A stretch of 15,258 nucleotides of DNA, from positions 1 through 15,258 of the forward strand of contig DASRHK010000086.1 in NCBI GenBank assembly GCA_035650495.1, in the 5' to 3' direction. The notes beneath the pieces are model-generated. The model saw only the letters and a list, made by a program, of their open reading frames with translations, was not told the origin of the DNA and searched no databases. The stretch's first letter is position 1. Each line of letters starts with the position of its first letter. This DNA comes from DASRHK01 sp035650495. Its GTDB lineage: Bacteria > Pseudomonadota > Gammaproteobacteria > Nevskiales > Nevskiaceae. This document shows, in pieces, positions 6,969 through 14,322 of this stretch. A program made the position numbers and the translations under genes.

Positions 6969-8071
6969 GCGGCCTCCGGCATGACGTGCAGGCCAATGCG
7001 CTTCAGTCGCGGCGCGACCTGCAAGCGCATCGCACCGGCACCGTCGACGCTGTCGAGCCAGCCTTTCACCGATCCCTGACTCTGCGGCGACATCGCGGCG
7101 AATGCGTCGAGCGCACGCTGGATCTTCCAGAGGCTGAACGGCGTTGCCAGCCGCCTGAAACTCTTCCCCGCCGTCGGGAATTCGATCTCGCCGAGCGAGC
7201 GACGCAGGCCACGACCAGGCTGCAACGACGGCAGCGCCTTGGTCACCTCATCCTGCGTGCGCGCGAGGAACGGCCAGAACTCGGTGAAGATCGATTGGAG
7301 GATCGGCTGCAGCGTGCCCGGCACTTGGTCGTCGGCGAGGAAGTCGCCGCCGAGCGGCTGATCCGGCGATTGCATGCGCGCGATCCATGCTTTCAGATGC
7401 GGCCGCGGCTCGATCAGCACGCGTTTGGGATACGGATCGCGTCCGAGATGGGCGAACAGCGGACCGATCAGGCCGAAGTCGCCGATCGACGGCCGCGTGC
7501 CGAGCAAGTACGGCAACGCGGCGAAGTGCGCGTCGAGCGCATCGAGCATCGACTCGGTCCAGCGCTCGATGATCTCGACTTGCGCCGGCACCACGCCGAG
7601 ACCCGGCACGAAGCTGCGCATCAGACTCGCGGGCTTCTGGGCCAGGCGATCCTTGATGAAGCGCGGCGCGAAGGGAAGCAGGAGATCACCCGCTTCCGGC
7701 TGGAACAACTCCGCGAAGTTCTCCGGGAAGCTCCAGCGGTAGTGCATCGCCGAAGGCACCCAGAATTCATCGCCCCACGCTTCGATCAGATGCGCGGCGA
7801 TGCGCTGGCGCGGCGACGCCGGCTCGACCGGCGATTTCGGGAATCGTTGCTCGAGCTGGCCGATGATGTCCGCCGTGTCCTGCAGCCACGCGCCTTCCGG
7901 CGTCACCACGACGGGGATCGCGCCAGCTCCGGCTCTTTGCTTGAGCTTCCCGAATGTCCATACGCGCGGCGGCTTCTCCACGTACGGAATCGCCTTGTAG
8001 TTGAGATACGCGCGTAGCTTGCCGCTGTAGTACGACAGCGGCCATGCGTGGAAGATGTACGTGCCGGTCAT
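6965..8071 (-). CDS. Glutathione S-transferase-family protein with long C-terminal extension (copy 2)
   Basis: This 368-residue paralogue of the following gene has the thioredoxin-like N-terminal signature AWPLSYYSGKLRAYLNYK (9-26). The cis-proline turn is AIPVVV (51-56) and the glutathione-binding D65-T66 pair is present. The GST C-terminal motif GTRPSIGDFGLIGPLF lies at about 191-206. The remaining 150 or so residues form an extension of the same kind as in copy 1. The two differ widely in sequence, so this is an old duplication and not a recent tandem copy. ATG 8071 is chosen because it follows the upstream hydrolase stop by 7 nt and begins directly with the GST fold; an upstream in-frame start at 8107 would overlap the hydrolase gene. 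Two divergent GSTs in one operon may form a heterodimer or act on successive intermediates (inference). Confidence 0.85.
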   Translation of the reverse strand: MTGTYIFHAWPLSYYSGKLRAYLNYKAIPYVEKPPRVWTFGKLKQRAGAGAIPVVVTPEGAWLQDTADIIGQLEQRFPKSPVEPASPRQRIAAHLIEAWGDEFWVPSAMHYRWSFPENFAELFQPEAGDLLLPFAPRFIKDRLAQKPASLMRSFVPGLGVVPAQVEIIERWTESMLDALDAHFAALPYLLGTRPSIGDFGLIGPLFAHLGRDPYPKRVLIEPRPHLKAWIARMQSPDQPLGGDFLADDQVPGTLQPILQSIFTEFWPFLARTQDEVTKALPSLQPGRGLRRSLGEIEFPTAGKSFRRLATPFSLWKIQRALDAFAAMSPQSQGSVKGWLDSVDGAGAMRLQVAPRLKRIGLHVMPEAA

Positions 8072-8078
8072 CGCGCGA

Positions 8079-9155
8079 TCAGAAGCGCTTGCCGACCTTG
8101 ATCGCATCGCCGTTCGCCGGCAGGTCGATCCAGGTCCCGTCGCGGCCGACCGTCACGCCACCTTTGAAAACGTCCGACACGCCGCGCACGAACATCCTCT
8201 CCATCGGCGCATACGGCAGGGCAGGCACGAGGTGATAGAAGACGAGCTGCCTCACGTGCGCATCGCGCGCGATCTCCGCAGCCTCGATCGGTGTCGTGTG
8301 ATAGGTGAGGATGTCGCGCGTGATCTGCGCGATATTCTTCGCGCCAGCCTCTTCCGCGCCCTCGGTCATGATGCGGAGCAGCTCCGGATTCAACGCTTCG
8401 TGCACGAGCACGTCGGCGCCCTCGGCGAATTTCTGCAGGTTCGCCGATTTTGTGGTGTCGCCGGAGATGACGACACTACGTCCGAGGTAATCGAAGCGAT
8501 AGCCGACCGCGGGTGTGATCGGCGGATGCGACACCGCGAACGCGGTGACCTTCAGGCCATCGGCATCGAGCACGACGCGCGCTTCGCCTGCTGCCGGCAG
8601 ATCGAACGGCTTCGCAACGCCGCCCGCGCCCGTCGGCGGAATGATCTTCGGTCCGTGATGCGCGACGCGATACGAATCGTCGTGCAGGTACGCCTGATTG
8701 AATCCTGCGACGACATCCTCGACGCCGTTCGGCCCGTGCACCGGCAGCGGCGCATCGCGCGAGCCACCGGCCCAGCGCTGCATCAGGAGCTCGCCGAGCC
8801 CGTCGATGTGATCGGAATGGAAGTGCGTGAGGAACACATCCTCGATCCTGCTCATCGGGATGCCCGCAGGACCGACGCGTCGCACCGCGCCGGAGCCGAC
8901 GTCGACGACCATCACGCGCTGTCCGGCGATGACCAGCACGCACGGACCCGAGCGCGTCGGATCCGGCAGCGGCGAGCCGGCGCCGCAAAGCACGACGTTG
9001 AGGCCGTCGGTCATCTCCGCGAACGCGGCGCCGGAAAGATTGCGCACGACCTGCCGGCGCATCGCGGCCGCGACCAGGCGATCGCCCGCGACTTGCCAGC
9101 CGATCGCCAAGACGGCGGCGATCGCGAGCACCGCGATGAGGATCCTGCGCTTCAT
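8079..9155 (-). CDS. Membrane-anchored metallo-beta-lactamase-fold hydrolase (tRNase Z/AtsA-like)
   Basis: This 358-residue protein has a basic start and a hydrophobic helix at about 5-22 that anchors or exports it. The MBL domain is complete. The first metal motif is THFHSDHIDG (H111, H113, D115, H116), the second H210 in VSHPP, the bridging aspartate D233 in SGDTT, and the last histidine H308 in FYHL. GELLMQRWAGG after the first motif and HEAL (252-255) resemble the ribonuclease Z/ElaC branch. That branch also contains exported hydrolases, including AtsA-type arylsulfatases. A signal/anchor argues against tRNA processing and for a periplasmic small-molecule esterase or sulfatase. It is the first gene of a six-gene operon, 68 bp from the previous stop. 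The MBL fold and metal site are certain; the substrate is not. Confidence 0.9.
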   Translation of the reverse strand: MKRRILIAVLAIAAVLAIGWQVAGDRLVAAAMRRQVVRNLSGAAFAEMTDGLNVVLCGAGSPLPDPTRSGPCVLVIAGQRVMVVDVGSGAVRRVGPAGIPMSRIEDVFLTHFHSDHIDGLGELLMQRWAGGSRDAPLPVHGPNGVEDVVAGFNQAYLHDDSYRVAHHGPKIIPPTGAGGVAKPFDLPAAGEARVVLDADGLKVTAFAVSHPPITPAVGYRFDYLGRSVVISGDTTKSANLQKFAEGADVLVHEALNPELLRIMTEGAEEAGAKNIAQITRDILTYHTTPIEAAEIARDAHVRQLVFYHLVPALPYAPMERMFVRGVSDVFKGGVTVGRDGTWIDLPANGDAIKVGKRF

Positions 9156-9222
9156 GAGACGTCCGAGCCCCCGCTCCGCTCCCCGGGACGGCGCCTATGA
9201 AAGCACAATTTTTACATCATGT
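9156..9222 (-). promoter_or_regulatory. Probable promoter region of the six-gene operon
   Basis: This 67-nt gap separates the lprI-like stop from the hydrolase ATG. It contains an AT-rich patch (9199-9220) that stands out against GC-rich surroundings, as promoters in such genomes often do. I see no convincing -35/-10 pair, no terminator hairpin with a T-run, and only a poor ribosome-binding site. Read-through from the genes upstream is possible. Confidence 0.3.
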
Positions 9223-9639
9223 CTAATTCTTTCCGGGCGGCGGTGGCGGCATGGCCGGCGTCGCGGGCTGGGCATCGTGACTGATGTACTCCTCGATCTC
9301 CTGCTTGCGGCTGTCGGCGTGCTTCTTCATGCAGCCGACGTAGTACTGATCGCGGATCGAGCCGTTGCCCCAGTGCGCGCTGATCGCCTCGCAGAACGCC
9401 TTGCGATACGCAAGCCAGGCTTTCTGCGAGGCGTCGAACAGCTGCTGATCGTTGCCGTGCGGCGTCTCGGCGAGCTTGTGCATCGCGCCTTCGTAAGCGT
9501 CCTGCACCGCGCCCTCGGCCTGTCGCGCGTCGTCGCCGCAGAGGCGCTGGTCCTTCATCGACTGCGCGCGCTCGCAGTCGATGGCGGGTCCGCCATCCGC
9601 GGCCGCAAGCAGCGTCACCGCGATCAGCCACGCGGCCAT
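9223..9639 (-). CDS. Small secreted LprI/DUF1311-like protein
   Basis: This 138-residue protein starts with a hydrophobic signal sequence (about 1-14) and is expected in the periplasm. It carries four cysteines in the mature part (C22, C34, C83, C103), probably forming two disulfides. It also has the family core QKAWLAYRKAFCE (72-84) followed by GSIRDQYYVGCMKKHADSR (93-111). Proteins of the LprI/DUF1311 family are small exported proteins, one branch of which inhibits lysozyme; most have no known role. The C-terminus is a proline-rich tail. It lies 11 nt after the beta-helix gene without a clear Shine-Dalgarno sequence, so it is probably co-transcribed and perhaps translationally coupled. The family assignment is good; any link to the beta-helix protein's activity is inference. 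Confidence 0.82.
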   Translation of the reverse strand: MAAWLIAVTLLAAADGGPAIDCERAQSMKDQRLCGDDARQAEGAVQDAYEGAMHKLAETPHGNDQQLFDASQKAWLAYRKAFCEAISAHWGNGSIRDQYYVGCMKKHADSRKQEIEEYISHDAQPATPAMPPPPPGKN

Positions 9640-9651
9640 GCTCGCGCGAGC
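9640..9651. repeat. 12-bp perfect palindrome between two genes
   Basis: GCTCGCGCGAGC fills nearly the whole gap between the beta-helix stop codon and the lprI-like ATG. In RNA it would form at most a short stem with an almost absent loop. It could mask the start of the downstream gene or act as a DNA site, but it may be chance in GC-rich DNA. Confidence 0.3.
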
Positions 9652-11450
9652 TACTGCTTGATGACCGTGTAGTTCACCGACGACGTCGTGCCCGGAGTCG
9701 CGGAGAAGGTGACGTTGCCGGCACCGTCGGCGGTGAACGTACCGAGGCTCGCGCCCGCCTGCGTCACGGCGTATTGAGCGCCGGGCGCCAAGCCGCCGAC
9801 GACGTATTGCACGCTGCCGCTCGCCGACGTCGCCTGCGCCTGCCAGGCGCGATTCGCCGTCCATTGCGTCAGGTTGACGGCGACGTTCATGCCCGACGGC
9901 GTCGCGGACATCTTGCGCGCGTAGACCGTGGTCGTCCCGCCGGTATTGCCTTGCGTGAGCGACAGCAGCGAGCTCGTCGGCGTGATCGAGGTGAACACGT
10001 TCTGCTGCAGGTCGAAGATGGTGCGCGTGCTGCTGCGGAACTGGAACGTGCTGTAGCCGTCGCTCATCCGGATCGGCAGCGAGGTCCCGGCATTGGGGCG
10101 CACCGTGATCGACGTGTGGTGCGCCGAGTTGCCGCTCGCCTTCACGGTGACGCCGGCGGGAATGTCGTTGTTGTTGAGCGTCACGCCCGGCGAGGTGGAG
10201 AACTCCAAGAGCGTGCCGACGTTCTGGAACGTATTCGTGATGAAGACGTTGTTGTCGCTGTCGCTCATCTTGATGCCGTCGCCCGTGGTGTCGTGGACGA
10301 GATTGTTCTTGAGCGTGTTGCTCTTCGGCCGGCCGTTGTCGCCGGGCTCGGGCGTGTCGGTGCCCTTGTAGAAATAAAGGCCCTTGGTGCCGCCGGAGAT
10401 CTCGTTGTCGTGCACGTTGTTGCCGGTGCCGCCCACCGAGATGCGCACGCCGGCGTTGGCGTTGTCGAACAGCGCGTTGTTGCTGACCTCCGTGCGCGAG
10501 CTGCCGAAGATGGCGACGCCGGCATCGGTGTTGTTGGTCGAGCGGTTGTCGTCGATCAGCGCGTCGTCCGACGAGCGATGCACCATGATGCCGTTGCCGG
10601 TGTTGTCGTAGACCTCGTTGTTGTGGATGACGGCGTGGTCGCAGCGCTTGCTGAAGATGATGCCGTGGTTGCCGTTGTCGTGGACGTTGTTGGTGTCGAC
10701 CGTGAGGTTGTCGGTGTCGTCGTGCATGTCCAGGCCATAGCCGACGTTGTGATCGACCTCGTTGTTGAAGAAGAAGCCGTCCTGGTGGCCGAAGGTGTAG
10801 ACGCCGTAGTAGTTCTCGTGGATGCGCGAGCTGTTGATGTCGCCCCAGACGTTGACCTTGGCGTAATCGGCGACCGTCGGCACGTTGACCTTCCAGACCA
10901 GGCCGTACGATTCCGCGGCGTTGTAGCCGAGATGATCGATCTCGCTGTTGTTGATGTTCATGCGCGACTCGAGCGGCGTGGTGCCGTCCGTGTCGTACTT
11001 CGAGCGCACGCGGATGAAGGCGCGGCCGTTGCTGTAATTGGTGTCCGGCCCGTTGGCCGCGGCGTCCCACGACTGGATGTGCACCGAGTCGATGTCGATC
11101 ATCCCGTAATCCGCCGTGATGCTGACGAAGCCGGTCGCGTCGTTGTTGCTCTGGATGCGCAGCTCGTCGACGTCGCCGGGCTCCGCAGCCGGCGCGCCGT
11201 GCAGCACCAGCACGCTGCCGCCGGTGATCTGCAGGTTCGCGTTCAGCACCCAGATCGACGGCGTCGTGCTGATCTGATTGAGCGGCGCGGCCGGCAACGC
11301 CGCCTTGACGTCGGAGAGCGTCGCGTCACCGCCGCCCTCGATGTAGATGCGGTTGTTGGAGCTCGCGTAGCGGAACGTCGCCGCGGATGCGGCGCCCGAA
11401 GCGAGCAGCAGGGCAAGAACGACGACAAACTGGGTGCGTACGCGGACCAT
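9651..11450 (-). CDS. Secreted right-handed beta-helix protein, AlgG-type mannuronan C5-epimerase-like
   Basis: This 599-residue protein has a signal peptide at about 1-23, cleaved after ASA. From about 165 to 430 it is built of PbH1 coils of roughly 22-24 residues with recurrent N-N-x-V-x-x-N and G-I/V positions. Examples are NNVHDNGNHGIIFSKRCDHA and HNNEVYDNTGNGIMV. The segment VGYGLDMHDDTDN (236-248) aligns by eye with the catalytic DPHD loop of AlgG epimerases, reading DMHD (241-244). The following coils resemble the same enzymes. Residues 440-599 are a beta-rich tail, possibly a binding or secretion module. AlgG-family enzymes convert mannuronate to guluronate in periplasmic or secreted alginate. 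No other alginate gene is nearby, so the polysaccharide may be different. ATG 11450 is set by an AGGAG sequence 7 nt upstream. The beta-helix fold is confident; the activity is tentative. Confidence 0.85.
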   Translation of the reverse strand: MVRVRTQFVVVLALLLASGAASAATFRYASSNNRIYIEGGGDATLSDVKAALPAAPLNQISTTPSIWVLNANLQITGGSVLVLHGAPAAEPGDVDELRIQSNNDATGFVSITADYGMIDIDSVHIQSWDAAANGPDTNYSNGRAFIRVRSKYDTDGTTPLESRMNINNSEIDHLGYNAAESYGLVWKVNVPTVADYAKVNVWGDINSSRIHENYYGVYTFGHQDGFFFNNEVDHNVGYGLDMHDDTDNLTVDTNNVHDNGNHGIIFSKRCDHAVIHNNEVYDNTGNGIMVHRSSDDALIDDNRSTNNTDAGVAIFGSSRTEVSNNALFDNANAGVRISVGGTGNNVHDNEISGGTKGLYFYKGTDTPEPGDNGRPKSNTLKNNLVHDTTGDGIKMSDSDNNVFITNTFQNVGTLLEFSTSPGVTLNNNDIPAGVTVKASGNSAHHTSITVRPNAGTSLPIRMSDGYSTFQFRSSTRTIFDLQQNVFTSITPTSSLLSLTQGNTGGTTTVYARKMSATPSGMNVAVNLTQWTANRAWQAQATSASGSVQYVVGGLAPGAQYAVTQAGASLGTFTADGAGNVTFSATPGTTSSVNYTVIKQ

Positions 11451-11457
11451 GGGCGGA

Positions 11458-11462
11458 CTCCT
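11458..11462 (-). promoter_or_regulatory. Shine-Dalgarno sequence of the beta-helix gene
   Basis: AGGAG on the minus strand lies 7 nt before ATG 11450. It is one of the few clear ribosome-binding sites in this window. It rules out the upstream in-frame start at 11492, which would begin before the SD and spoil the signal peptide. Confidence 0.75.
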
Positions 11463-11527
11463 AAGCCGATGGCCGCAACCTACCCTCCCCATTCAGGCAT
11501 GTATGTACGGAAGCGTCCCTTGGCCGC

Positions 11528-14170
11528 TCAGTCGGGCTCGAGCGCGTCGAGGACCTCGGCGAGGCGTGCCCGCTCGATCGGCTTGGAGACGTAATCGTCC
11601 ATACCGGCCTCGAGACAACGCTCGCGATCGCCCTGCAGCGCCCCCGCAGTCATGGCGACCAGGTGCGGCCGCCGGGTCGGCCAGCGCCGATGGATCGCCT
11701 TCGCCGCTTCGAGCCCGTCCATGACCGGCATCTGCACGTCCATCAGCACGACGTCGTACTGCGTGCGCGCAAGGGCGTCGAGCGCGAGGCTGCCGTTGTC
11801 GACGACGTCGGCGCGATAGCCGAGCGACTCGAGCAGGCGCAGGCCGACGCGCTGGTTGATCGGATTGTCCTCGGCCATCAGGATCCGCAGCGAGCGCGTG
11901 CGCATCACGCGTCCCGCCGCGGCCTTGTCGCTCTTCGTACGCGTCACCGGCTCACGACGCAGCACGTGAACCAGCAGGTTGTGCAGCGACGATTGGCGCA
12001 CCGGCTTGGCGAGGAAGGCGACGAAGTCGGAGCTGGTGAGCTCCGCGCGGCCCGCCGCGCTCACCATGATCATCGGCAGCGCGGGACGCGCCGCGCGGAT
12101 GCGGGTCGCCAGCTGCACGCCGTCCATCTCCGGCATCAGGTAATCGATCAGCGCGACGTCGAAGGCTTCGCCGGCGTCGATCAGTGCGAGCGCCCGCGCG
12201 GGACCTTCAGCCTCGCGCACGATCATTCCGCAACCGACGCCGGCGGCGCACATGAGATGCCGGTTGTTGGCGTTGTCGTCGACCACCAGCATGCGCTTGC
12301 CGCGCAGCGCTTCGATCGCCTGGCTCGGCTTCGCCACTTCGATGCTGTGGGTGACGATCGAGAAGTGGAAGGTCGAGCCGCGACCGACTTCGCTCTCGAC
12401 CCAGGTGCGCCCGCCCATCATCTCGGCGAGGCGCTTGGAGATCGCGAGCCCGAGCCCGGTGCCGCCGTGACCGCGCGTCGAGCTCGAGTCGACCTGGCTG
12501 AAGCTCTTGAACAGCAGGTCGAGCTTCTCGCGCGGGATGCCGATGCCGGTGTCGCTCACCGCGAAGTGGAATTCGTGACGACCGCCGTCGAGCGCGCGCG
12601 CCGCGACGCGCACGATCACTTCGCCGTTGCGCGTGAACTTCACCGCGTTGCTGAGGTAGTTGGCGAGGATCTGCCGCAGGCGGCCGGCGTCGCCGACGAT
12701 GCCCTCCGGCGTGCCCGGCGCGAATTCGTACGACAGGTCGAGCATCTTGTCGGCGGCGACCAGCCCGACGAGCCCGAGCGCGTCCTCCACGCAGGCGCGC
12801 AGATCGAACGGATTGCGCTCGAGCGTGAGCTTGCCGGCCTCGATCTTCGAGAAGTCGAGGATGTCGTTGATGATGGTGAGCAGGAACACGCCGCTGTTGC
12901 GGATGGTGTCCGCGTACTCCTGCTGGCGCTCGTTGAGCGAAGCTTCGGAGAGCAGGTCGGCCATGCCGATGATCGCGTTCATCGGGGTGCGGATCTCGTG
13001 GCTCATGTTGGCGAGGAAGTCGCTCTTGGCTCGACTGGCGGCTTCGGCGGCTTCCTTGGCTTTCTGCCACTCGAGCTCGACCGCCTTGCGATCGCTGATG
13101 TCGTGGCCGGTCGCGTAGAAGCCGGTGCCGTCCTCGAGCGGCGAGGCGCTCCACAACATCGCGCGATAGCTGCCGTCGGGGCAGCGCGTGCGGCATTCGA
13201 TCGAGCTGACCGGCTGTCCGCCGGTCAGCTTGCGGATCGCTTCGGCGGCAAGCGCGTGGTCGCCGGGGTGGACGACTTCGAAGAACGGGATCGCGACCAG
13301 CACCTTCGGGTCCCATCCCAGCACTTTTTGCCAGGCGGGATTGATGCGGCGATAGCGTCCGTCGAAGCCGGCGACGCAGAGCAGGTTCTGCGACTGGTTG
13401 AAGAAGCGCTCGCTCTCCGCCTGCAGCGCGGCCGTGCGCAGCGCGTGGCGCGCGTCGAGCATCGACAGCAGCATGGTGGTGGCGAGGAAGAGGAACGCCG
13501 AGAAGCCGATCGAGCCCGCGAGCCAGCCATGGCTCACCGTGGTCGGATTGCCGATGCAGAAGGTGTTCGGCGCGAACTGCGCGGCGGCCATTGCCGTGAA
13601 GTGCATGCCCCAGATGGCGACGCCCATCACGACCGCGCTGCCGGTCTTCTTCCAGAACGCGGTGAGGATCGTCTCCGACTTCAATCGGAAGCAGATCCAC
13701 ATCGCGGCCATCGACGCCGCCATCGCGATGAGGATCGACGTCGCGAAGAGCAGCGGGTCGTAGCTCGGCCGCGGCATGACCTCGAGCGCAGCCATGCCCG
13801 TGTAGTGCATGAGCGCAATGCCGCCGCCCATGCACACGCCGGCGACGACGAGCCGCCGCATCCGCAGCGTGCCGCCGCTGATCGTCTGCAGCGCGATGTA
13901 GGACGCGACGATCGCGAACGCCATCGACACGAAGGTGATGCGGACGTTGTAGGGAACCGGGATCGGCAGGCTGAAGGCGAGCATGCCGACGAAGTGCATC
14001 GACCAGATGCCGACGCCCATCGCCACCGCGCCGCCGAGGAGCCACAGCCGCTGGGCGGAGCCTTTGCGTGAAGCCGCCACGCGCGTGGCCATGTCCAGAG
14101 CCACATACGAGGCAATGACCGCGACGGCGTACGACAGCGCCACGATCCAATCGTTGTATTGGGCAACCAC
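11528..14170 (-). CDS. Hybrid sensor histidine kinase: MHYT sensor, PAS, HisKA, HATPase_c, two receiver domains
   Basis: This 880-residue inner-membrane hybrid kinase has seven predicted membrane helices in residues 5-240. They carry three MHYT-type motifs (MHFVGM near 58, MHYTGM near 121, MHFTAM near 189). MHYT motifs are proposed to bind a metal and to sense diatomic gas or redox signals. A PAS domain (about 255-360) and a short coiled coil follow. The HisKA box SHEIRTPMNAIIGM holds the phospho-acceptor His391. A complete HATPase_c domain (about 420-608) shows the N box LSNAVKF, G1 DTGIGIP and G2 GTGLGLAISK. Two receiver domains are intact: REC1 with D676 and K722, REC2 with D811, T841 and K863. 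There is no C-terminal HPt domain or output domain, so a separate HPt partner is needed. GTG 14170 is chosen because a G-rich SD-like run precedes it and MHYT proteins start close to this point; TTG 14200 is the alternative. Confidence 0.93.
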   Translation of the reverse strand: MVAQYNDWIVALSYAVAVIASYVALDMATRVAASRKGSAQRLWLLGGAVAMGVGIWSMHFVGMLAFSLPIPVPYNVRITFVSMAFAIVASYIALQTISGGTLRMRRLVVAGVCMGGGIALMHYTGMAALEVMPRPSYDPLLFATSILIAMAASMAAMWICFRLKSETILTAFWKKTGSAVVMGVAIWGMHFTAMAAAQFAPNTFCIGNPTTVSHGWLAGSIGFSAFLFLATTMLLSMLDARHALRTAALQAESERFFNQSQNLLCVAGFDGRYRRINPAWQKVLGWDPKVLVAIPFFEVVHPGDHALAAEAIRKLTGGQPVSSIECRTRCPDGSYRAMLWSASPLEDGTGFYATGHDISDRKAVELEWQKAKEAAEAASRAKSDFLANMSHEIRTPMNAIIGMADLLSEASLNERQQEYADTIRNSGVFLLTIINDILDFSKIEAGKLTLERNPFDLRACVEDALGLVGLVAADKMLDLSYEFAPGTPEGIVGDAGRLRQILANYLSNAVKFTRNGEVIVRVAARALDGGRHEFHFAVSDTGIGIPREKLDLLFKSFSQVDSSSTRGHGGTGLGLAISKRLAEMMGGRTWVESEVGRGSTFHFSIVTHSIEVAKPSQAIEALRGKRMLVVDDNANNRHLMCAAGVGCGMIVREAEGPARALALIDAGEAFDVALIDYLMPEMDGVQLATRIRAARPALPMIMVSAAGRAELTSSDFVAFLAKPVRQSSLHNLLVHVLRREPVTRTKSDKAAAGRVMRTRSLRILMAEDNPINQRVGLRLLESLGYRADVVDNGSLALDALARTQYDVVLMDVQMPVMDGLEAAKAIHRRWPTRRPHLVAMTAGALQGDRERCLEAGMDDYVSKPIERARLAEVLDALEPD

Positions 14171-14273
14171 GCGGAACCCCCCGACCTGAGGAGCCGACAA
14201 TCTACCGGCGACGGCGAGCCTTCATCGTGGGGAAAACCTCACTGGGCATCGGGACTGTGATGTTTTCACCAGC

Positions 14274-14282
14274 GCTAGAATC
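14274..14282 (+). promoter_or_regulatory. -10-like box, first copy (GCTAGAATC)
   Basis: GCTAGAATC contains TAGAAT, a good -10 match, 23 nt before the truncated tRNA copy. The same nine bases recur before the intact tRNA-Arg at 14425-14433, which supports it as a duplicated promoter element. No good -35 hexamer is visible at 16-18 nt spacing. Confidence 0.4.
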
Positions 14283-14303
14283 CGCACCGGGAGAAGTCTT
14301 CGT

Positions 14304-14322
14304 AGTCCCCGTAGCTCAGTGG
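14304..14322 (+). pseudogene. Truncated 5' copy of tRNA-Arg(CCT)
   Basis: AGTCCCCGTAGCTCAGTGG is an exact 19-nt direct repeat of 14446-14464. That stretch comprises the base before tRNA-Arg(CCT), its 5' acceptor strand, positions 8-9 and the first half of the D arm. Identity stops at the next base, where a palindrome begins. The anticodon arm, T arm and 3' end are absent, so it cannot make a tRNA. It is the remnant of a tandem tRNA duplication, or a deliberate 5' mimic. Confidence 0.75.

Noticed and set aside
8079..9155. Ribonuclease Z (rnz) as the identity of the MBL protein
   Set aside because: The N-terminal membrane anchor and operon context do not fit a cytoplasmic tRNA-processing enzyme, though the metal motif resembles that branch.
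10180..10960. Apparent DNA repeats rich in GTTGTT/GTTGTC within the beta-helix gene, considered as a CRISPR or satellite array
   Set aside because: They reflect Asn/Asp codons recurring in PbH1 coils; no constant repeat with unique spacers is present.
11663..14071. An 802-codon open frame antisense to the histidine kinase
   Set aside because: The kinase has every expected domain motif. The antisense frame is Arg/Ala/His-rich with no recognisable motif, as expected opposite a high-GC gene.
14227..14242. Small hairpin GTGGGG-AAAA-CCTCAC upstream of the kinase
   Set aside because: Only six pairs with one wobble; weak, and not followed by a T-run.
14256..14270. CRP-like site TGTGA-TGTTT-TCACC upstream of the first -10 box
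   Set aside because: Spacing between half-sites is 5 instead of 6 and one half-site is imperfect. A chance match is as likely.
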